Notes: generated by a model not told the origin, from the letters alone. A stretch of 64,000 nucleotides of DNA from Rhizobium sp. Q54 (GCA_945882615.1 CAMCWK010000001.1:62001-126000); one strand, 5' to 3'; shown: positions 1 through 9,223, counted from the stretch's first letter. Made by a program: numbers and translations.

Positions 1-135
1 CTGACTGCGCTGATTGGCCTTTTCCATACCCGGATCGACGAGAAGGCCATGCGGGCCATCAACAAGGGCTCGGGCGTCCTTGTGGGCCTATTCGGCCTGG
101 CCGTCCTGGTCCATCTGACGACCAAATTCGCCTGA
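1..135 (+). CDS. C-terminal end of a membrane protein, possibly LysE/RhtB-type exporter (partial)
   Basis: Only the last 44 codons are present, open from the first base and ending in TGA. The fragment has a short basic segment, then INKGSG, then one hydrophobic helix rich in Gly, Leu and Val. The last helix of LysE/RhtB amino-acid exporters often looks like this (IN-x-x-SG followed by a Gly-rich membrane segment), so that family is the best guess. The fragment is too short to exclude other multi-helix transporters. The 156 bases between it and the next gene hold no ORF I can support. Confidence 0.4.
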   Translation: MTALIGLFHTRIDEKAMRAINKGSGVLVGLFGLAVLVHLTTKFA

Positions 136-291
136 TCCTGTTAAAACGCCAAAATCTGGGCGCGATAGTTAAGCAACGGGGCAAATTTTCGCCGCGAAGC
201 TCAGGTTCCATGGTTTCAAGCGCTATGGCTCCGGGGCCGCATCGCGCTAAGGTGGGGCAGGCGGGTGCACTGGCTGGTTTTGGAGACGGAA

Positions 292-816
292 ATGAAGCGG
301 TTCTGGACTGTGTTTGCGGTTGTTCTGATGGCTGGCTGGGCAGGGCCCGTGGCCGCGGTGGACGACGCGCTGAGCATCGAAGCCAACCTCAAATATCTCG
401 AGGAAAACAAGGCAAAGAAGGGCGTGATCACCCGCCCCAGCGGCTTGCAGTTCCGCATCATCCAGAACGGTTACGGCAAGCGCCCGTCCGCGGCTGACTC
501 GGTGACGGTCTATTACACCGGCACGCTGATCAACAAAGTCATCTTCGACGGCACCTCGCCGGGACTGCCGGCCACCATGCGGCTGCAGAGCGTCATCCCC
601 GGCTGGATCGAGGCGCTGCAGCTGATGCGCGAAGGCGATCGCTGGCTGCTGACTATTCCGCCCAATCTGGGCTATGGCGTGCGCGGTGCGGGCGACGGCG
701 CCATTCCGCCCAATCAGGTTCTGCTGTTCGACATCCGCCTGGTGAAGGTCACGCCGCTCCCCAAACGCGGCGAAAAGGGTTACATCCCGGACCCCAGCGA
801 ACGCCAAGACCAGTAA
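292..816 (+). CDS. FKBP-type peptidyl-prolyl cis-trans isomerase, exported
   Basis: The 174-residue protein begins with a clear signal peptide (MKRFWTVFAVVLMAGWAGPVAA), so it should fold proteins in the periplasm. An FKBP domain occupies about residues 45-155: the VYYTG strand, FDG, the VIPGWIEALQLM helix, LTIPPNLGYG and IPPNQVLLFDIRL are all in family order. The ATG at 292 is chosen over a GTG at 265 because GGAG lies just upstream of it and the signal peptide starts there. The next gene begins 3 bases after the stop, so the isomerase is probably co-transcribed with the glucan synthase and may assist folding of its extracytoplasmic domain; that link is inference. Confidence 0.9.
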   Translation: MKRFWTVFAVVLMAGWAGPVAAVDDALSIEANLKYLEENKAKKGVITRPSGLQFRIIQNGYGKRPSAADSVTVYYTGTLINKVIFDGTSPGLPATMRLQSVIPGWIEALQLMREGDRWLLTIPPNLGYGVRGAGDGAIPPNQVLLFDIRLVKVTPLPKRGEKGYIPDPSERQDQ

Positions 817-819
817 CAC

Positions 820-3480
820 GTGCTGCGCGCCGTCTTCACCCGGTTTTGGACCGCGCGGCATCTGGGCGGCGGGCGCTTGCGCATCGCCGTCGCGCTGGTG
901 ATGGTGGTGGCGGCGAGCGCGCTATTCTGGACCAGCCGTGATTACACGGTGGTGGCGCCCGAATGGGACGGGCAGGTGCGCGGCATTGCCTACAGTCCCA
1001 GCCGCCTGTTCACCGAGCGCCAGACCAAGAATGTTCCGGCCGAGCGGATCGACCGCGATCTGGCGCAGCTTTCCCAACTGACAGGCCGTATCCGCACCTA
1101 CACGGTGGATGGAGGGATGGACAAGGTTCCGGAAATCGCCCGGCGCTACCGCATGACCGTGTCGCTGGGAATCTGGATCAGCGCCGATCTTGAGAAGAAC
1201 GAAAAAGAAATCGAGCTCGGCATCCGTACCGCGCTGGCCAACCGCCGCACCATCGACCGGGTGATCGTGGGCAACGAGACGCAGCTGTTCGGCTATGTCT
1301 CCCCTGACCAGCTCAACACCTATATCCAGCGGGTGCGCGATGCACTGCCCGCCCGCATCAAGATCACCACGGCCGAGCCCTGGTCCACCTGGATGCTGAC
1401 GCCGGAGATCGGCCAGTATGTCGATGTGATCTTCGTCCATCTCCTGCCCTATTGGGAGAATGTCGACATCCGCGGCGCGCTGAAATCCAGCGAGAGCTTC
1501 TACAATCACATTCAGGGCGAATTTCCCGACAAGCAGATCGTGGTGGGCGAGGCGGGCTGGCCGTCGGAAGGGCGCACCCGCGGCCGCGCCGAAGCCACCG
1601 CCGCCAATGAAGGCTATTTCCTGCGCGGCTTTGTGCAGTTCGCGCAGGAAAAGGGCTGGGACTATTACCTGTTCGAGGCTTATGACCAGCCGTGGAAGAA
1701 CCAGGGCGAAGGCGCGGTGGGCGCCTATTGGGGCCTGTTCGACGCCAGCGGCAATCCCAAATTCGCCTTTACCGGCCTCTTACGCACCTTCCCCGAATGG
1801 CGCGGCTATGCCTTCATGGCCGCGATCATCAGCCTGTTGCTGGGCCTCTTGGTGCTGGGGCGGATGCCACGGGTCCGCCAGACCGGTTATCTGATGATGG
1901 GCGGCATGGTGGTGCTGGTTTCCACCGGCCTCTTGGCACTGGTGGACGCCACGGCGCTGGAATATGTCGAGCCGATAGACATCATCGCCATGATCGCCAT
2001 GTCGCCGCTGGTGCTCCTGGCCTGCGCCGTGATCCTGACGGAAAGCATCGAGCTGACCTCCAGCCTGTGGCGGGTGGACCGAAGGGTGATGAAGCTGGGT
2101 ATTCCGGAAAAGTCACCGCGCGTTTCCATCCATCTGCCGGCCTATAATGAGCCGCCGCAGATGGTGATCGAGACGCTGAATGCGCTCGCCCGTCTGGACT
2201 ATGACAATTACGAAGTCATCATCCTGGACAACAATACGCCAGATCCGGAAACCTGGGGCCCGGTGGAAGCCCATTGCCGCATCCTCAATGCCGAGAGCGG
2301 AACGTCTCGTTTCCGCTTCTTCCATTTCGAACAGCTCAAGGGCTTCAAGGGTGGCGCGCTGAACCGCGCTTTGGCGCTGACCGATCCCAGGTGCGTCTAT
2401 GTCGCGGTGATCGACAGCGACTATCAGGTGCAGCCTTTCTGGCTCAGGCGCGTCATTCCCTATTTTGCTTCGCCCTCCATCGCTTTGGTGCAGGGGCCGC
2501 AGGATTATCGCGACGCGCAGGAGAATCGCTTCAAGGCCATGGCCTATGAGGAATATCGCGGCTTCTTCCATATCGGCATGGTGGAGCGCAACGAGCACAA
2601 TGCCATCATCCAGCACGGCACCATGACCATTGTGCGCAAGGACGCGCTGGAGGAGGTCGATGGCTGGAGCGAATGGTGCATCACCGAGGATACCGAACTG
2701 GGCCTGAAGCTGTTCGAGGCCGGTTATGAAGCGGCCTATGTTTCCCAGAGCATGGGATCGGGACTGATGCCGGACACGCTGGAAGCCTTCATGTCGCAGC
2801 GCTACCGCTGGGTCTATGGCGCCATGCAGATCATGAAACGCCATGCGCGCGAGATTTTCATCGGCGGTTCGGCCCTGTCGCTGACCCAGCGCTATCATTT
2901 CCTCACCGGCTGGCTGCCCTGGATTTCCGACGGGCTGGGCATGGTCGTCACCCTGATGGCGCTGATCTGGACCTTATTGATGTGGACTATGCCCAGTTAC
3001 ATCGATGTGCCGATGCCGGCTTTGTCGGCGGCGGCGATGGCGCTGTTCGCCACCAAGCTGATCAAGACGCTGCTGCTTTATCCGCCCAAGGTGGGATCGG
3101 GTTTCAAGGGCGCGGTGGTGGCCTCGGTGGCGGGGCTGTCGCTGACACATTCGGTAGGCAAGGCGGTGTGGACAGGCCTGTTGACCTCCGGCAAGCCGTT
3201 CTTGCGCACCCCCAAATGCGCCGACCCCGCCAGTTTCACGCAGGTGTTGCGGGTGGTATGGCAGGAGGCCGTGCTGTGCGCCCTGCTGGTGATGGCGATG
3301 ATCTCCATGGGCTTTGACCGTGGCTTTCAGGATCCCGCCGTGACCATGTGGATGGTGATGCTGGGAGTGCAAAGCCTTCCCTATGTTTCCACCATGATCA
3401 CGGCCAAGATCAGCGCCCAGGCGAATCGCAAGGCCGATATCGCGCCCGCTGACACGCCGAGCCTGTCCAAGGCGGCCTAG
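820..3480 (+). CDS. GH17-GT2 fusion, membrane beta-glucan synthase/glucosyltransferase (NdvB/NdvC-like)
   Basis: This 886-residue membrane protein joins two catalytic modules. After one N-terminal helix (about 22-38) comes a glycoside hydrolase family 17 domain (about 50-325) with the acid/base Glu153 in VGNE and the nucleophile Glu244 in VVGEAGWPSEG. Helices near 330-410 lead to a processive family 2 glycosyltransferase (about 430-670) with DSD (532-534), TED (622-624) and QRYRW (660-664), followed by more membrane helices. Proteins with this domain pair, such as Pseudomonas NdvB and Bradyrhizobium NdvB/NdvC, make beta-1,3-linked cyclic or periplasmic glucans. The likely role is therefore polymerisation of glucan from UDP-glucose with branching or cyclisation by GH17. 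The start is GTG, 3 bases after the FKBP stop. Confidence 0.88.
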   Translation: MLRAVFTRFWTARHLGGGRLRIAVALVMVVAASALFWTSRDYTVVAPEWDGQVRGIAYSPSRLFTERQTKNVPAERIDRDLAQLSQLTGRIRTYTVDGGMDKVPEIARRYRMTVSLGIWISADLEKNEKEIELGIRTALANRRTIDRVIVGNETQLFGYVSPDQLNTYIQRVRDALPARIKITTAEPWSTWMLTPEIGQYVDVIFVHLLPYWENVDIRGALKSSESFYNHIQGEFPDKQIVVGEAGWPSEGRTRGRAEATAANEGYFLRGFVQFAQEKGWDYYLFEAYDQPWKNQGEGAVGAYWGLFDASGNPKFAFTGLLRTFPEWRGYAFMAAIISLLLGLLVLGRMPRVRQTGYLMMGGMVVLVSTGLLALVDATALEYVEPIDIIAMIAMSPLVLLACAVILTESIELTSSLWRVDRRVMKLGIPEKSPRVSIHLPAYNEPPQMVIETLNALARLDYDNYEVIILDNNTPDPETWGPVEAHCRILNAESGTSRFRFFHFEQLKGFKGGALNRALALTDPRCVYVAVIDSDYQVQPFWLRRVIPYFASPSIALVQGPQDYRDAQENRFKAMAYEEYRGFFHIGMVERNEHNAIIQHGTMTIVRKDALEEVDGWSEWCITEDTELGLKLFEAGYEAAYVSQSMGSGLMPDTLEAFMSQRYRWVYGAMQIMKRHAREIFIGGSALSLTQRYHFLTGWLPWISDGLGMVVTLMALIWTLLMWTMPSYIDVPMPALSAAAMALFATKLIKTLLLYPPKVGSGFKGAVVASVAGLSLTHSVGKAVWTGLLTSGKPFLRTPKCADPASFTQVLRVVWQEAVLCALLVMAMISMGFDRGFQDPAVTMWMVMLGVQSLPYVSTMITAKISAQANRKADIAPADTPSLSKAA

Positions 3481-3542
3481 GCGCGGGCTGGTATCGCCGC
3501 CAATCCGCACTATATTAGGCGTTGGCCTTTGAGGTTCGCGCC

Positions 3543-3773
3543 GTGCTGACGTTCATTGCTGTCCTGTTTGTAATGTATTGGCTGCCGACCATCATCGTCG
3601 TGCTGCGCCGCACGCCGTTTGCGCTCAGCGTGGCGGCGGTCAATTTCTTTCTGGGCTGGACGATCATAGGCTGGTTCGTCGCGCTGATTATGGCGCTGGC
3701 GGCGGCGCCGGCGACGCAGCGCGTCACCGTCTATGTCGATGGCCGCAAGACGGAAGCGGAGATCATGCGCTAG
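3543..3773 (+). CDS. Small membrane protein of the T4-type superinfection immunity family
   Basis: This 76-residue protein has two hydrophobic helices separated by a short basic loop. The first helix runs into YWLPTIIVVLRRTPFA and the second contains NFFLGWTIIGWFVALIMALA. The pattern YxLPxxIAxxRxHxxxxxIxxLNxxLGWTxxGWxxALxWA defines the superinfection-immunity (Imm) family, which is also common in bacterial chromosomes without phage context. GTG at 3543 is preferred because GAGG lies about 10 bases upstream; TTG at 3522 would add seven residues. The C-terminal tail is short and charged. Its function in a chromosome is unknown. Confidence 0.72.
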   Translation: MLTFIAVLFVMYWLPTIIVVLRRTPFALSVAAVNFFLGWTIIGWFVALIMALAAAPATQRVTVYVDGRKTEAEIMR

Positions 3774-3784
3774 AGGCGCAGCCA

Positions 3785-4786
3785 TCAGAAGCCGGACATG
3801 ATCCAGTGATCGTTCAGCTCCGGGCCGCCGCCTCTGTTGCCACTTCCCGCCAGGACATGGACGCGGTCGCCAACCTTGATGGCTTGCATACCATGGCGGC
3901 CGACGGGAAGCGCCGTCAGCGTCGTCCAGCTGCCCTTGGCCGGATCATAGGCTTCGACCTCTGCATGCGCCGGCACCTGGAGGCCGCTTTCGCCGCCCAT
4001 CACCACGACCAGCTTTCCTACCGTCACCACCGACACGCCGGCGCGTGGCGTGGGAATCGGCGCGGCGGCGGTTGTCCAACGGTTGGCCGCGATATCGTAG
4101 ATATCCATTTCGGGAATGGTCAGCGCCAAAGGCTGTTTTTGGTCGGCCGCGCTTCTGCGGCCACCCGCTGCGTATATTTTCCCGTCCAGCACAACGGCGT
4201 GAAAATGATCGCGGGGACGGGGCGCGTCGGCCAGGGCGGTCCATACACCCGTTTTGGGATCGAACCTGTCGAGCCACGGCACGAAGCCAGAATTGTGGCC
4301 CAGACGGTTGCCGGCGACGAGATAGATGTGGCCGTCACGCACGACGACGCCAGCGCCGCCCCGGTGACGGCCAGCCGGCAGCGCGGCCCCTTGCGTCCAG
4401 CTATCCACCGCCGGATCGTAGATCAGGATCTGCGGTACAATGTTTTCCTGCGGAAAGGGGCCATTGAAAGCCCCAACCACATAGATGCGTCCATCAAATG
4501 TCACGGCCTGGGTATGATTGATTTCGACCGGGGGCTTTGATCCCGTCCGCCATTGGCCCGACGCAAGATCAAGGATATCGAGCGGGCGGTCGCCGCGACC
4601 GCCGATCAGGTACAGCTTGCCATCGACAACTGCCGCGGCGCTTTCATGGCGCGCGGTCGGCTTTCCCGACGCTTGCCCCATCGACCATTGAATTTTCATG
4701 TCCGGACCAGGCTGCGCCGCCACATTCGGCACGACGGCGCCAGCGGCAAGACATAGCGCGGCCATCTTCAATAGCGGGCTGGGCAT
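3785..4786 (-). CDS. Secreted Kelch-repeat protein
   Basis: The 333-residue protein starts with a signal peptide (MPSPLLKMAALCLAAGAVVPNVAA) and is otherwise built of Kelch repeats. At least five blades show the hallmark pattern of a Gly-Gly or Val-Gly pair after a hydrophobic strand and a downstream Trp (YLIGGRGD, YVVGAFNG, YLVAGNR, YAAGGRR, VVMGGES, HVLAGSG). It should form a beta-propeller in the periplasm or outside the cell; the ligand is unknown. The ATG at 4786 has a good AGGAG upstream. Starts at 4801 or 4804 would add five or six residues that include the Shine-Dalgarno sequence. The stop lies 11 bases from that of the convergent gene. Confidence 0.85.
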   Translation of the reverse strand: MPSPLLKMAALCLAAGAVVPNVAAQPGPDMKIQWSMGQASGKPTARHESAAAVVDGKLYLIGGRGDRPLDILDLASGQWRTGSKPPVEINHTQAVTFDGRIYVVGAFNGPFPQENIVPQILIYDPAVDSWTQGAALPAGRHRGGAGVVVRDGHIYLVAGNRLGHNSGFVPWLDRFDPKTGVWTALADAPRPRDHFHAVVLDGKIYAAGGRRSAADQKQPLALTIPEMDIYDIAANRWTTAAAPIPTPRAGVSVVTVGKLVVVMGGESGLQVPAHAEVEAYDPAKGSWTTLTALPVGRHGMQAIKVGDRVHVLAGSGNRGGGPELNDHWIMSGF

Positions 4787-4886
4787 GAAAATTCTCCTCA
4801 TCACTGCGGGAGCGTCATCGGCCGCTGATAGTGCATTTTGATGATGCCCTATTCAAGCAGTGCCCGCCTCACAGGGTAGCTTCAGT

Positions 4887-6311
4887 TCAGAGGCGCAGCA
4901 CCGGTGGCACGGTCTTGCCGGGGTTGAGGATACTCTTGGGATCAAAGGCGGCTTTCAGCGCGCGCATCGCATCGAGTTCGCCATGGCTCTTGTAACGGGG
5001 CAGGGAGGCTACCTTCATCGCACCGATGCCGTGTTCGGCGCTGATCGAGCCGCCGAATTCCTGCACGATGTCGTGTACCGCCTGCTGCACCGCGTCCCAG
5101 TGGGCAAGGAACGCGGCATTGTCTGCGCCTGCGGGCGCACTGAAGTTGAAATGCAGGTTGCCGTCGCCCAGATGACCGAAGCTGACGGCCCGCGCGCCCG
5201 GCACCAGAGCTTCAACCACAGGTGTCGCCCGGGCGAGAAAATCGGGGACCGTCGCCACCGGCACGGCGATGTCGTGTTTGATCGAGGCGCCCTCGCGTCT
5301 CTGGCTTTCGGAAATGCCTTCCCGCAATTTCCACAGCGCCGCCGCCTGGGTCTGGCTGCTGGCCACGACGGCATCCGTGGCCATGCCGCCGGCAATGGCG
5401 TCCGCGAGGCCAGCTTCGAAGCCGGCGGCCAGATTGCAATCCCCGCCGCCGGTCGCCTCCATCAGCACATACCAGGGCGACGGCGCGGTCAGCGGATCGC
5501 GGGTGCCTTCGATATGGCGGGTGACCAGCTCGAGTGCGATGCGCGGCATCAGTTCAAAGGCCGACAACATGCCGCCGGTCCGCGCCTGCAGGGCGCTCAA
5601 CAACTTCAATGCGGCGGCGGGCGAGGGCACTGCGGCCAAAGCGGTGACCGAAACATCGGGTTTGGCAAACAGTTTCAGGGTCGCCGCGGTGATCACCCCC
5701 AGCGTGCCTTCGGAGCCGATGAAGATCTGCTTGAGATCGTAGCCGCTATTGTCCTTGGCGAGGGAGCGCAGCATGTCCAGCACGGTGCCATTGGCGAGCA
5801 CCACCTGAAGACCCAGCACCAGCGCGCGGGTCATGCCATAGCGCAGCACATGGGTGCCGCCGGCATTGGTGGCGATGTTGCCGCCGATGGTGCAGCTGCC
5901 TTCCGAGGCCAGGCTGAGGGGAAACAGCAGCTTCTTGTCATCCGCCGCGCGCTGGACCTGCGCCAGGGTGACGCCGGCTTCCACCGTCAGGGTCATGCCG
6001 CTTTGGTCGACCGGCGCGGTCTGGTTCAGGCGCCCGGTGGACAGCAGCACTTCGCCGTGAAAGGGAATCTGTCCGCCCACCAGCCCGGTATTGCCACCCT
6101 GGGTCACGATGGGCGTACCGGTTTCATGGGCGATGCGCAGGATGGCCGAGACTTCGGCGGTGGTCGCCGGCCTCAGCAGCAGTGGGGTGTGGCCCTGATA
6201 CTTGCCGCGCCATTCTTCCAAATAGGGAGCGATTTGCGCTGGATCGGTGCAGAAGCCTTTGGCCCCGACCGCGTCTTTCAGGCGGCCCAGGATAGCTTGC
6301 GGCACGGTCAT
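4887..6311 (-). CDS. FAD-binding 2-hydroxyacid dehydrogenase (GlcD/D2HGDH family)
   Basis: The 474-residue protein has a PCMH-type FAD-binding domain (about residues 40-215) with the diphosphate-binding loop PIVTQGGNTGLVGG, then an FAD-oxidase C-terminal domain with GHLGDGNLHFN and SAEHGIGAMK near its end. These motifs mark the D-lactate, glycolate and D-2-hydroxyglutarate dehydrogenases, which oxidise a 2-hydroxy acid to the 2-oxo acid. The compact single-chain form resembles D2HGDH or D-lactate dehydrogenase more than three-subunit glycolate oxidase. The exact substrate cannot be read from the sequence. Its ATG overlaps the stop of sua5 (ATGA), so the two genes are translationally coupled. 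A gap of 100 bases separates its stop from the Kelch gene start. Confidence 0.88.
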   Translation of the reverse strand: MTVPQAILGRLKDAVGAKGFCTDPAQIAPYLEEWRGKYQGHTPLLLRPATTAEVSAILRIAHETGTPIVTQGGNTGLVGGQIPFHGEVLLSTGRLNQTAPVDQSGMTLTVEAGVTLAQVQRAADDKKLLFPLSLASEGSCTIGGNIATNAGGTHVLRYGMTRALVLGLQVVLANGTVLDMLRSLAKDNSGYDLKQIFIGSEGTLGVITAATLKLFAKPDVSVTALAAVPSPAAALKLLSALQARTGGMLSAFELMPRIALELVTRHIEGTRDPLTAPSPWYVLMEATGGGDCNLAAGFEAGLADAIAGGMATDAVVASSQTQAAALWKLREGISESQRREGASIKHDIAVPVATVPDFLARATPVVEALVPGARAVSFGHLGDGNLHFNFSAPAGADNAAFLAHWDAVQQAVHDIVQEFGGSISAEHGIGAMKVASLPRYKSHGELDAMRALKAAFDPKSILNPGKTVPPVLRL

Positions 6312-7249
6312 CTGGGCGCGGCCGCCCGCTGCAAGCGGTCGTTGATTGCCTCGCCAATCCCAGTGGCGGGAATGGGCGAGACCGCGATGTGGCTGGCGCT
6401 CTTGTCGAGTTCGCGCAGCATGGCGAACAGATTGGAAGCGGCCTCCTTCAGATCGCCGCGCGGGCTGAGGTTCAGCTTGGCGCCGGGCGCCTCGCCAAAG
6501 CCCAGCAGCACTTCACCGGATTCGATTTCCCCGGCGTTCAGCCGCAGGGCGGCGCGGGGCGCATAGTGGCTGGCGAGTTGTCCTGGCGAGCGGATCAGGC
6601 TTCCGGGCGCGCCCAGGGGGCCGATCATGTCCTCGATCTCGTCGCGCGCAATGGCGCCCGGTCGCAGCAGCAGTGGGCGGTCGCCGTCAAAGCCGACCAC
6701 GGTGGATTCAATGCCCAGGGTGGCGCTGCCGGCGTCGAGAATGAAATCCACCTTGCCGCTGAGACTGTCGGCGACATGGGCGGCGGTGGTGGCGGTGACC
6801 TGGCCAGACCTGTTCGCTGACGGTCCGGCGACGGGGCGACCCGTTTCCTTCAAAAGCGCGATGGCGGCCGGATGCGATGGCGCGCGCAGGGCGACGCTGT
6901 CCAGCCCCGCACTGACCAGCAGCGACAGCGGAGAGTTCTTGCGGCGCGGCAGCACCAGCGTCAGCGCGCCAGGCCAGAATTTTTCGGCCAGCGCCCGGGC
7001 GCGGGGCGACATCTCCACATGACGCAGCGCCTCTTCGATATCGGCGACATGCACGATCAGGGGATTGAACAGCGGGCGGCCCTTGGCGGCGAAGATCGCG
7101 GCCACCGCTTCGCCATTGGTGGCATCGGCGCCCAGGCCATAGACCGTCTCGGTGGGGAAGGCGACCAAACCGCCTTCACGTAAAATCTTGGCCGCTTGGG
7201 CAATCCCGGCGGCATCGGCGGGGGCTATTTTGGTCTGAACCTCGATCAT
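6308..7249 (-). CDS. sua5: Threonylcarbamoyl-AMP synthase (Sua5/YwlC, long form)
   Basis: The 313-residue protein makes L-threonylcarbamoyl-AMP from threonine, bicarbonate and ATP, the first step of t6A37 modification in ANN-decoding tRNAs. The YrdC domain covers about residues 10-200 and begins with the signature GGLVAFPTETVYGLGADA, followed by KGRP and the SANRSG segment. SPGQLASHYAP marks the linker to the Sua5 C-terminal domain, so this is the long form and not the short TsaC form. ATG 7249 is the natural start; upstream codons of the same frame lie in the divergent promoter region. It is transcribed with the GlcD-type dehydrogenase, which overlaps its stop by four bases. Confidence 0.92.
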   Translation of the reverse strand: MIEVQTKIAPADAAGIAQAAKILREGGLVAFPTETVYGLGADATNGEAVAAIFAAKGRPLFNPLIVHVADIEEALRHVEMSPRARALAEKFWPGALTLVLPRRKNSPLSLLVSAGLDSVALRAPSHPAAIALLKETGRPVAGPSANRSGQVTATTAAHVADSLSGKVDFILDAGSATLGIESTVVGFDGDRPLLLRPGAIARDEIEDMIGPLGAPGSLIRSPGQLASHYAPRAALRLNAGEIESGEVLLGFGEAPGAKLNLSPRGDLKEAASNLFAMLRELDKSASHIAVSPIPATGIGEAINDRLQRAAAPR

Positions 7250-7334
7250 GGCGGCTAAATAAGCACCCGGTGACAAGATGTCGAGGGAATCTGCGGGGCT
7301 TTTGGCCATAATGGCCGAAAGCCAAGGAGGATTC

Positions 7335-8195
7335 GTGTCGCTGGCGGGCAAAACCCTATTCATCACCGGCGCCAGCCGGGGCATCGGCCTTGCCATCGCG
7401 CTCAGGGCGGCGAAGGACGGCGCCAATGTCGTGATCGCGGCCAAGACCATTCAGGCCCACCCCAACTTGCCGGGAACTATTTACAGCGCCGCCGAGGAGA
7501 TTGAACAAGCGGGCGGCAAGGCGCTGGCGGTGCCTTGCGATATCCGGTTCGAGGAGCAGGTGGCCGCGGCGGTGGATGCCGCCGTTACCAAATTTGGCGG
7601 CATCGACATCTGCGTCAACAATGCCAGCGCGATCTCCCTGACCGGTACGGAAGCGACGGAGATGAAACGCTTCGACCTGATGCACCAGGTCAATGCGCGG
7701 GGCACCTTTCTGGTATCGAAGACCTGCATCCCGCATCTGAAACGCGCCGCCAATCCGCATGTGCTGATGCTGTCGCCGCCGCTGGATATGAAGGCGCGCT
7801 GGTTCGCGCCGCATACCGCCTATACGATGGCCAAATACGGCATGAGCCTGTGCGTGCTGGGCATGGCGGAAGAGTTTAAAGGCCAGATCGCCTTCAACGC
7901 GCTGTGGCCACGCACGGCGATTGCCACCGCAGCGATGCGCAATGTTTTGAGCGGCGAGGAGGGCATGTCTCACTGCCGGACGCCCGACATCGTGGCCGAC
8001 GCGGCCTGGCATGTCTTCCGCAAGCCCAAAAGCTTCACCGGTAATTTCCTGATCGACGACACGTTCCTGGCCGAGAATGGCGTAACTGATTTCGACCGTT
8101 ACCGTGTCGATCCCGCCAGGGACCTGCTGCCGGATTTCTTTGTCCCCGATGACAGCGCCCCGCCGGCAGGCGTGAGCCTGAAGGCCAAAGCCTAG
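7335..8195 (+). CDS. Short-chain dehydrogenase/reductase, HSDL2-like
   Basis: The 286-residue enzyme has a Rossmann fold with the cofactor motif TGASRGIG near the N terminus and NNAS at the end of strand four. The usual catalytic YxxxK is present as YTMAK. The serine position is in LSPPLDM, so the exact Ser is less clear. The insert AAKTIQAHPNLPGTIYSAAEE and the long C-terminal tail match the HSDL2-like (hydroxysteroid dehydrogenase-like 2) group, which often carries NADP. The physiological substrate is unknown. GTG 7335 is chosen because AAGGAGG lies four bases upstream; ATG 7311 is a weaker alternative. Its stop overlaps the mscS stop in CTAG. Confidence 0.85.
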   Translation: MSLAGKTLFITGASRGIGLAIALRAAKDGANVVIAAKTIQAHPNLPGTIYSAAEEIEQAGGKALAVPCDIRFEEQVAAAVDAAVTKFGGIDICVNNASAISLTGTEATEMKRFDLMHQVNARGTFLVSKTCIPHLKRAANPHVLMLSPPLDMKARWFAPHTAYTMAKYGMSLCVLGMAEEFKGQIAFNALWPRTAIATAAMRNVLSGEEGMSHCRTPDIVADAAWHVFRKPKSFTGNFLIDDTFLAENGVTDFDRYRVDPARDLLPDFFVPDDSAPPAGVSLKAKA

Positions 8196-9142
8196 TTGGG
8201 CTTTTTGCCCGGCTGTTGCGTACGGTCTTCCACCAGCGGCGTCTTGGCCACGGCATCATCGGAATTTGCGGAGATTTCGCGCACCGTCATCACGCGCTGC
8301 GGGAACGGTATCGAGATGCCCGCGGCATCGAAGCGTTGCTTTATCGCTTTCTGGGTGTCGAAATAGACGTTCCAGTATTCCGTATTGGGGACGAAACAGC
8401 GCGCAACGAGGTTCACGGACGAATCCGCCAGCGCTTCGACCGGAGCGATCGGGGCGGGAGCCTGGAGAACGCGCGGATCGCTCGTCATGATGTCCAGCAG
8501 GACGTTCTGCGCCTTGTCGATGTCGTCCTTATAGTCAATGCCGACGATGATGTTGATCCTGCGTGTGGCTTCGCGCGTGTAATTGGTGATGGGGTTTCCG
8601 AAGATGCGCGAATTGGGGACCGAGACATATTGCATGTCAGGGGTTATCAGAACCGTGGTGAACAGGCTGATTTCGCGCACCGTGCCGCCGACATCGGTGC
8701 CTATGACGATGTAATCGTCGACCTTGAACGGCCTCAATATCAGCAGCATGACGCCGGATGCGACGTTCGATAGCGTCCCCTGCAGCGCCAGGCCCAAGGC
8801 CAGGCCCGCTGCGCCCAGAAGAGCGATGACGCTGGTGGTCTGCACGCCAAACTGGCTCAGCACCGCTATGAGAGTGATGGCGAAAATTCCGTAGCGTGCG
8901 ATATTGGCCAGCAGCGGCGTGAGCGTATTGTCGAAGTGGAGGCTGCGGGACAGCCCGCCGCGTATCCAGTTGGCGACCCCGCGCGAAAGGGCCCATCCCG
9001 CGATCAGGATCACCACCGCCAGCAGAATGTTGAGGGCGCCATTCACCAGGATGACGGTCAGCGCGGGCAGCGCAGCCTTCACCGCTTCGGGCATGGCTGC
9101 GGCGGATTGTAATGTTTCGGAAAGCGCTATGGGGGAAGGCAT
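8192..9142 (-). CDS. mscS: Small-conductance mechanosensitive channel (MscS family)
   Basis: The 316-residue membrane protein protects against hypo-osmotic shock by opening under membrane tension. Three membrane helices are visible at about 24-48, 75-97 and 107-142. The last is the pore-lining TM3 with the Gly/Ala-rich packing pattern GAAGLALGLALQGTLSNVASG, followed by the MscS beta domain (RPFKVDDYIVIG, GTVREISLFTT, VPNSRIFGNPITNYT) and a mixed C-terminal domain. It is a minimal MscS-type channel without extra N-terminal domains. The start ATG has no strong Shine-Dalgarno sequence. It lies divergent from the SNase-like gene and convergent with the SDR gene, sharing CTAG with its stop codon. 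Confidence 0.92.
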   Translation of the reverse strand: MPSPIALSETLQSAAAMPEAVKAALPALTVILVNGALNILLAVVILIAGWALSRGVANWIRGGLSRSLHFDNTLTPLLANIARYGIFAITLIAVLSQFGVQTTSVIALLGAAGLALGLALQGTLSNVASGVMLLILRPFKVDDYIVIGTDVGGTVREISLFTTVLITPDMQYVSVPNSRIFGNPITNYTREATRRINIIVGIDYKDDIDKAQNVLLDIMTSDPRVLQAPAPIAPVEALADSSVNLVARCFVPNTEYWNVYFDTQKAIKQRFDAAGISIPFPQRVMTVREISANSDDAVAKTPLVEDRTQQPGKKPN

Positions 9143-9223
9143 AGATTAACCCTTGAATTTATTGGCAGCCGATATGGCGCGTAAACGCTTGACCGTCAGA
9201 TTGGTTTTAGAACCTATAGGCAC

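Noticed and set aside
4860-6566. Plus-strand reading frame opposite the GlcD-type gene and sua5
   Set aside because: Crosses two clear minus-strand genes and carries no recognisable motif.
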